NCBI RefSeq assembly: GCF_038023995.1
Contig: NZ_CP150660.1
Location: 3,842,501-3,906,500 of the forward strand
Direction: 5' to 3'
Origin: Polaribacter atrinae
Lineage (GTDB): Bacteria; Bacteroidota; Bacteroidia; Flavobacteriales; Flavobacteriaceae
Length of the DNA stretch: 64,000 nucleotides
Notes under the pieces: generated by a model
The model's input: the letters and a program-made list of their open reading frames with translations, nothing else
Told to the model about the DNA's origin: nothing
Databases searched by the model: none
Program-made: the position numbers and the translations under genes
In this document: one piece after another, positions 7,716-12,703 of the stretch
Position numbering within the stretch: position 1 is the stretch's first letter
Layout: each line of letters opens with the position of its first letter

Positions 7716-8084
7716 CTAATTACAATCACATTTATTATTAAAAATATATTTATGAAATCTTTCCCCATATGTTGTATTGTGTTGATTTACACTTGTTTTA
7801 AAAATTACCCAAGTATCAAATGAAACACCACAAAAAACATATTTTTTAGTTTCATATGAATTTTTTAATTTTATTTCAGCTATTATTAAAGTGGAATTAT
7901 TTCTAAAATGATAAGCTTTAACTTTTTTTAACCAAGAAGATTCCGAAAGTTCATATGAACTTATTTCTTCATTATAAAAACTTTCCTCTTTAGCATACTT
8001 AATTAAATCTTCACATTTCGTTTTTTGTGAAAAAGTATTAAAGGATAAGAATAATATTACAATTAATAGATATTTTTTTTTCAT
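7716..8084 (-). CDS. cassette E: secreted protein, KTSC-like
   Basis: 122 aa with a clear signal peptide (MKKKYLLIVILFLSFNTFSQ) and then a small domain with four cysteines. The order of an S-S-W-L-K-K-V-K-A-Y strand, a hydrophobic strand pair, and TYGERFHKYIFNNKCDC at the C-terminus resembles KTSC-type domains of Bacteroidota secreted proteins. That is pattern recognition, not a search result. Expected location is the periplasm or outside the cell. Same orientation as its neighbours, 32 bp from the J-domain gene. Confidence 0.6.
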   Translation of the reverse strand: MKKKYLLIVILFLSFNTFSQKTKCEDLIKYAKEESFYNEEISSYELSESSWLKKVKAYHFRNNSTLIIAEIKLKNSYETKKYVFCGVSFDTWVIFKTSVNQHNTTYGERFHKYIFNNKCDCN

Positions 8085-8116
8085 ATTAAGTTTTTTTCTT
8101 TTAATTTTTCATTTTA

Positions 8117-8632
8117 TTACTCTCCTTTAGCCATTGCATAACCTCCATATCCAAAAAGTGCTAATACTAATGATAAAAAAATTAAGCTAAAGTTACCTCC
8201 AAAAATTGCACCAATGAAACAAATAATTGAAAGTGGGAAAAATATAATAGTCAAAATCCAACCACACCCCATATTAGCAGTTTTTTTAATTTTTTTTCCA
8301 ACTAAAATTAGACTTTCTAATACGTTTTCAAATTGCTCATAAGACATACTTGCGTATTCTTTAGCTTTTTCTTCATATTTTTTATTAGAATAATTATTAA
8401 TTTCTACTTCTGTACTCTCTTTTTTTGATTTTAAATAGTTGTCGTATTCTATTCTAGAATTAAAATCTTTTAAAGTCTCGTAAGCAATGTTTATTTCAAT
8501 AAACCTATTATGAGCATTTTCCTCTTTATTTTTATCTGGATGATATTTTAAAGCTAATTTTCGATAAGCTTTTTTTAACTCATTTTCGGTCACATTCTCA
8601 TTGACATTCAAAATTTCATAAAAATTTCTCAC
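8117..8632 (-). CDS. cassette E: J-domain (DnaJ-like) membrane protein
   Basis: 171 aa. Residues 1-65 form a J domain ([23 protein letters not shown] with the HPD motif, and an F-x-x-I-x-x-A-Y-E-T-L segment), which stimulates Hsp70/DnaK ATPase. The C-terminal 55 residues contain two hydrophobic segments ([20 protein letters not shown] and [17 protein letters not shown]). The glycine-rich and zinc-finger parts of true DnaJ are missing, so this is a class C-like J protein recruiting DnaK to a membrane. It starts 4 bp after the stop of the next gene upstream. Confidence 0.85.
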   Translation of the reverse strand: MRNFYEILNVNENVTENELKKAYRKLALKYHPDKNKEENAHNRFIEINIAYETLKDFNSRIEYDNYLKSKKESTEVEINNYSNKKYEEKAKEYASMSYEQFENVLESLILVGKKIKKTANMGCGWILTIIFFPLSIICFIGAIFGGNFSLIFLSLVLALFGYGGYAMAKGE

Positions 8633-8636
8633 TCTT

Positions 8637-8888
8637 TTACATATTATTTAGTGTAATAACTCTTTTAGATATTTCCTCATCTTTACTATGATGCTCTATA
8701 TATAAATTTATATACCTTTCAGCACTTGATTTTTTTTCTAGTCTTAAAAAATAATCTATTCTAAAAAGAACATCTTCTTTATTGTAAACTTTAAGAGTCG
8801 TGTTCATAACCTCTTCGTAGTCAGGGTCTCTTTTCCTGTTTTTAATAGCTCTTACTATTTCAACTCCTAATGACATTAGTATTCCCAT
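8637..8888 (-). CDS. cassette E: unknown 83-aa protein
   Basis: Short basic/helical protein ([27 protein letters not shown]) without recognised family. First gene of the cassette, four bases before the J-domain gene, so probably co-translated with it. About 140 nt of AT-rich leader separates it from recombination site 5; no convincing TAnnTTTG element is visible there. Confidence 0.55.
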   Translation of the reverse strand: MGILMSLGVEIVRAIKNRKRDPDYEEVMNTTLKVYNKEDVLFRIDYFLRLEKKSSAERYINLYIEHHSKDEEISKRVITLNNM

Positions 8889-9023
8889 TTTTTTTGTTTT
8901 TTAAATTAATTTGAATTATATAATGTGTTAATTTTTAGTAATTTTATTTTAATATATTTATTATCAGTTGTTTGTTTTGATAAAACCTTTCCGAAAAGTG
9001 ATTAGTTTTGTCAGAAATGAGTG

Positions 9024-9171
9024 GAATTACTGCCAACGTGTTTGTATATGGTTTGTTGCGTGTTTTAAGTAACTAATTTAGTAAATAATTACGGACAAAG
9101 AAAGTCCGCGAGGACTTTCGTAAGTAGGCGAAAATCCAGCAATAAATTATATACGGTGTTGCCAACTGGCT
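9024..9171 (-). repeat. attC-like site 5
   Basis: AAC at 9035-9037, the standard 16-nt arms, hairpin GAAAGTCC-GCGA-GGACTTTC, GTT at 9158-9160. The outer flanks differ between sides because they belong to cassettes E (left) and F (right border GTTGCCAAC). Confidence 0.88.
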
Positions 9172-9179
9172 TTTTTCAA

Positions 9180-9536
9180 TTAATAATCTTGAATTAAAAC
9201 TTCAGTAGGAATATGTAGAGTAGTGTTGAGTTTTCTAATCATATCTAGAGTCAGTTTTCTTTTTTTATTCAAAATTTCGCTAACTCTACTTTTAAATCCA
9301 ACAACTTCTGCTAAATCCTTTTGTTTCATTCCCATTTGTTCCATTCTGAATTTAATTGCTTCGATTGGGTCAGGCATTCCGATTGGGAATTGTTCATTTT
9401 CATATTTATCAATCAAAATTGACAGGATTTCCAATTCGTCTCCATCTTCCGTTCCTTTTTTTGCATCAAAAATTTCCTCAAGTCTGTTGAGTGCGTTTTG
9501 ATAGTCTTTTTCGTTTCTAATTGGTAATATTTTCAT
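9180..9536 (-). CDS. higA: cassette F: HigA-like antitoxin (XRE family)
   Basis: 118 aa. The N-terminal half binds the toxin in this family, and the C-terminal half is a helix-turn-helix (IEAIKFRMEQMGMKQKDLAEVVGFKSRVSEILNKKRKLTLDMIRKL). It lies downstream of the toxin gene with 2 bp between them, the usual HigB-HigA order. The product neutralises HigB and represses its own promoter, probably at the palindrome 9868-9882. The stop is about 20 nt from the recombination-site GTT. TA pairs are common stabilisers of integron cassette arrays. Confidence 0.9.
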   Translation of the reverse strand: MKILPIRNEKDYQNALNRLEEIFDAKKGTEDGDELEILSILIDKYENEQFPIGMPDPIEAIKFRMEQMGMKQKDLAEVVGFKSRVSEILNKKRKLTLDMIRKLNTTLHIPTEVLIQDY

Positions 9537-9538
9537 AA

Positions 9539-9832
9539 TTAGATATTATTTGCGTCAATTTTATCATATTCAGCGTGAGTTCCGATAAACCTTATCCAGC
9601 ATATTCTGTATTCAAAATTAAATTTTACAATCAAACGATAATTATTACCTTTAATATTGTAAACAATTCGATTGTCTTTTAAAATACTAGCACTCGGATA
9701 TTCACTTTTTAATTCGTTAATATTGTTCCATTCGGATTTTTCAGTTTCTCTATACCACGATTTTAATTGTTCTTCACAATCAGCGTGTTTTTCCCAAAAA
9801 TCTCGTAAAGTTCGTTTTGCGATTACTCTCAC
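9539..9832 (-). CDS. higB: cassette F: HigB-like toxin (mRNA interferase)
   Basis: 97 aa from the GTG at 9832, giving an N-terminus VRVIAKRTLRDFWEKHADCEEQLKSWY typical of HigB of the RelE superfamily. An ATG at 9874 would add 14 residues but lies inside the operator palindrome and upstream of the promoter element, so it is rejected. Later motifs fit the family: NNINELKSEYPSASIL, RIVYNIKGNNYRLIVKFNF, FIGTHAEYDKID. It probably cleaves ribosome-bound mRNA when not bound by HigA. Confidence 0.9.
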   Translation of the reverse strand: MRVIAKRTLRDFWEKHADCEEQLKSWYRETEKSEWNNINELKSEYPSASILKDNRIVYNIKGNNYRLIVKFNFEYRICWIRFIGTHAEYDKIDANNI

Positions 9833-9848
9833 ATTATAATTGTTTGAC

Positions 9849-9882
9849 GCAAAGATAATAAAAAAAGTTACCAATTTGGTAA
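9849..9882 (-). promoter_or_regulatory. higBA promoter and operator
   Basis: On the minus strand a TATCTTTGC element (complement of 9849-9857) matches the Bacteroidota TAnnTTTG box and lies 17 nt upstream of the higB GTG. Just upstream is the perfect palindrome TTACCAA-T-TTGGTAA (9868-9882), a likely HigA binding site. The cassette therefore carries its own regulated promoter. Confidence 0.7.
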
Positions 9883-9898
9883 TTAGTTCGGTTTTTTT

Positions 9899-10046
9899 AG
9901 CTTGTTGGCAACGTTTGTGTATATGGTTTGTTGCGTGTTTTAAGCACCTAATTTAGTAAACAATTACCGACCAAGAAAGTCTGCGAGGACTTTCGTAAGT
10001 AGGCAATAAGCCAGCAATAAATTATATACGGTGTTGTAAAACGTTT
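9899..10046 (-). repeat. attC-like site 6
   Basis: AAC at 9910-9912, the standard arms, a hairpin with one G.T closing change (GAAAGTCT-GCGA-GGACTTTC), GTT at 10033-10035. CCTA and TAGG flanking the hairpin can pair here, which sites 3-5 only partly allow. Confidence 0.88.
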
Positions 10047-10047
10047 T

Positions 10048-10794
10048 TTATCCAATTAGTTTGTTTAAATGTCTTTCTACTTTCATTTCTAAACTCACTA
10101 ATTCTCCTTTGTAAAAAACACTATTTATAATCCACGGAATTGGCATTTTTCGACCATCTTCTTGAGATTTAATGTGGTTAATTTCCAAAGGTATATTTTT
10201 CTTTTTTGCGTATTCTCTTAATAATTCATTTGTGTAAAATTCCGTAAATGGACAAGTATTCGAATAATATGCTGTAATTCCTTTGTTATTCGTACAATTT
10301 CCAGATTTTGCGCTTTCCATAAATTTCGGAAATTTAGCGTTAGGATTTGTTTTTAGTCCCCAAAGTTTAAAATAAGGTTGCGCCTCGTCAATAATTTCAA
10401 ATCCTTGATGTTCGAAAAATTTTGGGTCAGACATAAAAGGTCTTTTCTTATCGCTCGAAACTGCAATAATTCCGTCCATATCTTTTGAGTCGGCTAAACA
10501 TTGTTCCAACAATTTTTTTCCGTTACCTTTTCCTTTGAATTGTCCAGAAACCCAAAAACAATTAATTACCATAAAATTTTTTCCGATTAATGGAAGCCAA
10601 GAACTTTCAATCGGTACATATTCAATAAATACTTTTCCTCGAACGTCAACTTTTTGAAAATTGTAGCCATTTTTAAATTCTTTTTTCAGCCACTCTTTTT
10701 TCTTTTCATATCCGTTTCTGCATTTTTTGTCGCTTATTGCACAGCAAATATGCTCGTCTTGAATATTTTTATCTGTAAGTTTTAGAATTTCCAT
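10048..10794 (-). CDS. cassette G: GNAT acetyltransferase with YoaP-like C-terminal domain
   Basis: 248 aa. The N-terminal ~150 residues form a GNAT fold, with the acetyl-CoA motif region GQFKGKGNGKKLLEQCLAD following a central beta strand (FMVINCFWVSG). The C-terminal part (ITAYYSNTCPFTEFYTNELLREYAKKKNIPLEINHIKS) resembles the thioredoxin-like YoaP domain, with a lone cysteine in NTCPF. The substrate is unknown. The stop is about 13 nt from the recombination-site GTT, and the cassette has a promoter-like TACTTTTGA just upstream of the start. Confidence 0.8.
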   Translation of the reverse strand: MEILKLTDKNIQDEHICCAISDKKCRNGYEKKKEWLKKEFKNGYNFQKVDVRGKVFIEYVPIESSWLPLIGKNFMVINCFWVSGQFKGKGNGKKLLEQCLADSKDMDGIIAVSSDKKRPFMSDPKFFEHQGFEIIDEAQPYFKLWGLKTNPNAKFPKFMESAKSGNCTNNKGITAYYSNTCPFTEFYTNELLREYAKKKNIPLEINHIKSQEDGRKMPIPWIINSVFYKGELVSLEMKVERHLNKLIG

Positions 10795-10807
10795 TTTTTC
10801 GGTTTTC

Positions 10808-10816
10808 TCAAAAGTA
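10808..10816 (-). promoter_or_regulatory. promoter -7 element of cassette G
   Basis: The minus strand reads TACTTTTGA, a TAnnTTTG match, 14 nt before the ATG at 10794. A perfect 10-bp palindrome GATAATTATC lies upstream at 10841-10850. No clear -33 element is seen. Confidence 0.45.
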
Positions 10817-10881
10817 TAATTGATAAGCCTTTATTCCTATGATAATTATCAACTTTTCCAAGTTAGTTCGGGTGTTTTTGT

Positions 10882-11027
10882 AAATGTTTTACAACGGTTT
10901 TGTGTATGATTTGTGGCGTGTTCCACGCACCTAATTTAACAAATAAAAACCGTATAGAAAATCCGTGAGGATTTTCGTAAGTAGGCGAAAACTAGCCATT
11001 AATTATACACGTTGTTGGCAACAGTAT
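10882..11027 (-). repeat. attC-like site 7
   Basis: AAC at 10893-10895, arm GTGTATGATTTGTGGC, hairpin arms GAAAATCC/GGATTTTC around GTGA, arm GCCATTAATTATACAC, GTT at 11014-11016. The stem has 13 Watson-Crick pairs, G.T at positions 7 and 12 and one T-T mismatch. Differences from site 3 at stem positions 3 and 14 are compensated. The downstream gene reads through its GTT into the 3' arm. Confidence 0.87.
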
Positions 11028-11421
11028 TTTCTATTATTATTTCAGTCAGCTTATCAATATCGGATTTTTCAATTTCGCTTAAATCCAATTCAATTTTATT
11101 TCCGTTATTTTTCACAATAATCAGAATTCCGTTTTGTAAATCAGTTGACTTAACATCTTTGAAATTAAATGACTTCCCAAGAAATGATTTAATTCGAATC
11201 GTGATTCCAGCTTTATTCCATCCAACATAATATTTTCCAAAACTCATTCTTGCAAAGTAAATGACCATTCCAACTGAACCAATAATTCCCAACATCTTAT
11301 TCCATTCAGTTTTGGTTTCTCCAAAGATTTCAAATGTTCCAGAGAACATACAAGTAATTGTCAGAATTAGTAGAATTCCATTTTTCCAATCATTGAGTTT
11401 ATTAAATCTTATTCTTTTCAT
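10999..11421 (-). CDS. cassette H: small membrane protein, PH-like cytoplasmic part
   Basis: 140 aa. Two membrane segments (NGILLILTITCMFSGTFEIF and MLGIIGSVGMVIYFARM) are followed by a beta-rich part (YVGWNKAGITIRIKSFLGKSFNFKDVKSTDLQNGILIIVKNNGNKIEL) that resembles bacterial PH-like domains. The last residues (VANNVYN) are encoded by the recombination site itself, so cassette position could change the C-terminus. This is the first cassette after the recombinase. Confidence 0.65.
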   Translation of the reverse strand: MKRIRFNKLNDWKNGILLILTITCMFSGTFEIFGETKTEWNKMLGIIGSVGMVIYFARMSFGKYYVGWNKAGITIRIKSFLGKSFNFKDVKSTDLQNGILIIVKNNGNKIELDLSEIEKSDIDKLTEIIIENTVANNVYN

Positions 11422-11433
11422 ATTCGTTCTGTT

Positions 11434-11470
11434 ATATTGTTGCCAACTTGTTTATATACAGAGCTTTTAT
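11434..11470 (-). other. recombinase-proximal half-site (attI-like candidate)
   Basis: The right border of cassette H ends in GCCAAC at 11442-11447, complementary to its left border at 11014. The following TTGTTTATATACAG resembles the first bases of the 5' attC arm, but no hairpin or matching 3' arm follows before the recombinase stop codon at 11544. A non-hairpin site between recombinase and first cassette is what an attI would look like; a decayed attC is the alternative. Confidence 0.5.
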
Positions 11471-11543
11471 ACTGATCTTGTTCCGTTTTGGTGGGATATG
11501 CAGAAGTTTAGTGTCTTTATATCCATTTTATAAAAGTAAGTGA

Positions 11544-12668
11544 TTAAAATAAATCATCAAACGGATTTTTAATATTTTTTAAGCTTGGTTCTGTAACATG
11601 TGTATAAATCATAGTAGTTTTTGGACTACTATGACCTAATAGCTCTTGGATATATCTAATGTCTGTCCCTTTTTCTAATAGATGAGTTGCAAAACTATGT
11701 CTTAAAGAATGTAGTGTTGCTTTCTTTCTAATATCAGCTTTAAATAAAGCATTTTTTAATACTTTTTGTGCACTTGTATTACTATATTTTCCTCCTTTTT
11801 GTCCTTCGAATAAATATTTTTCTGGTTTATAAGCAATATAATATTCTCTTAAAATTTTTACAAATACAGGTGATAAAAGAGTGTATCTATCTTTTTTTCC
11901 TTTAGCTTGTTTAATATGTATTAACATTCTTTTACTATCGATATCGTTTATTTCTAGATTGATAGCTTCACCAATTCTTAAGCCAGCAGAATACAATAAG
12001 CATAAAAGAGCCTTATGCTTAAGGTTTGTTAAGGTGTTAAATAGCGATTTTATTTCAGATCCGCTTAACACTATTGGTAGTTTTTTTTCTTTTCGAGGTC
12101 TTTCAATTTGTATTTCTTCATAAGAATATCCCTTGTATTCAAAAAACTTTTTAATTCCACTTATAAATTGATTTTGATATGAAATTGATTTATTTGGAAT
12201 AAAAATATAATCATAACTAAATGCTTCCACTATTTTTGTAGAGAATATTTCAGCATTTTTTAAAAGAACATATTTAATATAGGTTGTAGTAACATCTACA
12301 TAAGTGTTCACAGTATTTTTACTAAAACGTTTTTGAAACAACCATTTTTTAAACTTTTGTAATTCTAATTGATAAACATCAGGTAGTTGTTCTATTAGGT
12401 GTGAATTTCTTCTTTCCTCTATTTTACTTTTGTTGATGAAAGGTTGTAATTCTATATAGTCAATAGTCCAATTTGGTTTTTTCAAATGATTGAAAACTAT
12501 TCTTAAATTTTCTAACGAAAGTTCAGAATAAAAAGACCTTAAAGTTTGACTCCAAACAACATTTTTAAGTTTTTTAAGATGTTCTTTTATTTCATTATTA
12601 TAAGCAAACCGAATTACTAAAACATTTTTATTACGAAGTTTAGAAATTGTTAAGTTGATTTTTTTCAT
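11544..12668 (-). CDS. tyrosine recombinase (Xer-like), candidate cassette integrase
   Basis: 374 aa. An N-terminal extension (about 1-95) precedes a SAM-like core-binding domain (about 98-185) and a catalytic domain with R231, a lysine in KGKKD (about 256-259), H320-x-x-R323, H346 and Y355 (TMIYTHV). R231 to H320 is 89 residues; IntI1 has 131 between R146 and H277, so the IntI-specific helix insertion is absent and the enzyme is XerC/D-like. It is the last gene of the dinB-dnaE operon (35-bp gap) and is followed by the array, in the same direction as the cassettes rather than divergent as in classical integrons. Its role in cassette movement is inferred from position. Confidence 0.85.
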   Translation of the reverse strand: MKKINLTISKLRNKNVLVIRFAYNNEIKEHLKKLKNVVWSQTLRSFYSELSLENLRIVFNHLKKPNWTIDYIELQPFINKSKIEERRNSHLIEQLPDVYQLELQKFKKWLFQKRFSKNTVNTYVDVTTTYIKYVLLKNAEIFSTKIVEAFSYDYIFIPNKSISYQNQFISGIKKFFEYKGYSYEEIQIERPRKEKKLPIVLSGSEIKSLFNTLTNLKHKALLCLLYSAGLRIGEAINLEINDIDSKRMLIHIKQAKGKKDRYTLLSPVFVKILREYYIAYKPEKYLFEGQKGGKYSNTSAQKVLKNALFKADIRKKATLHSLRHSFATHLLEKGTDIRYIQELLGHSSPKTTMIYTHVTEPSLKNIKNPFDDLF

Positions 12669-12703
12669 AGCTTTTAGGTAAAGTTAACATTTTTTTTATA
12701 AAA

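Larger units (their letters stand above)
1..11447 (-). mobile_element. integron-like gene-cassette array
   Basis: All non-transposon genes here are on the minus strand in units separated by about 130-bp repeats centred near 60, 2435, 3600, 7340, 9100, 9970 and 10955. Each unit begins (plus-strand left end) with GTT plus unit-specific bases and ends with the reverse complement of those bases plus AAC, as integron cassettes do with R' and R''. Stop codons lie within about 20 nt of, or inside, the left repeat, whereas start codons are usually 50-140 nt from the right one. That gives gene-then-attC polarity, with the recombinase-proximal end at 11,447. The array continues beyond position 1. Classical IntI is absent, so integron-like is an inference from structure. 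Confidence 0.8.

Noticed and set aside
9833..9874. ATG at 9874 as start of HigB
   Set aside because: It lies within the operator palindrome and upstream of the promoter element; the GTG at 9832 gives the family N-terminus.
1..11027. Repeats as a CRISPR array
   Set aside because: They are about 130 bp, strongly folded, irregularly spaced by whole genes, and no Cas gene is present.
2363..11027. Repeats as simple transcription terminators or as a riboswitch
   Set aside because: Complementary cassette ends, the polarity of genes and the stem on the strand opposite the genes are not explained by a terminator. An antisense RNA remains possible and is kept as an alternative.
11544..12668. Calling the array-head recombinase IntI
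   Set aside because: The spacing between the first arginine and the H-x-x-R motif (89 residues) leaves no room for the IntI-specific insertion, so it is Xer-like.
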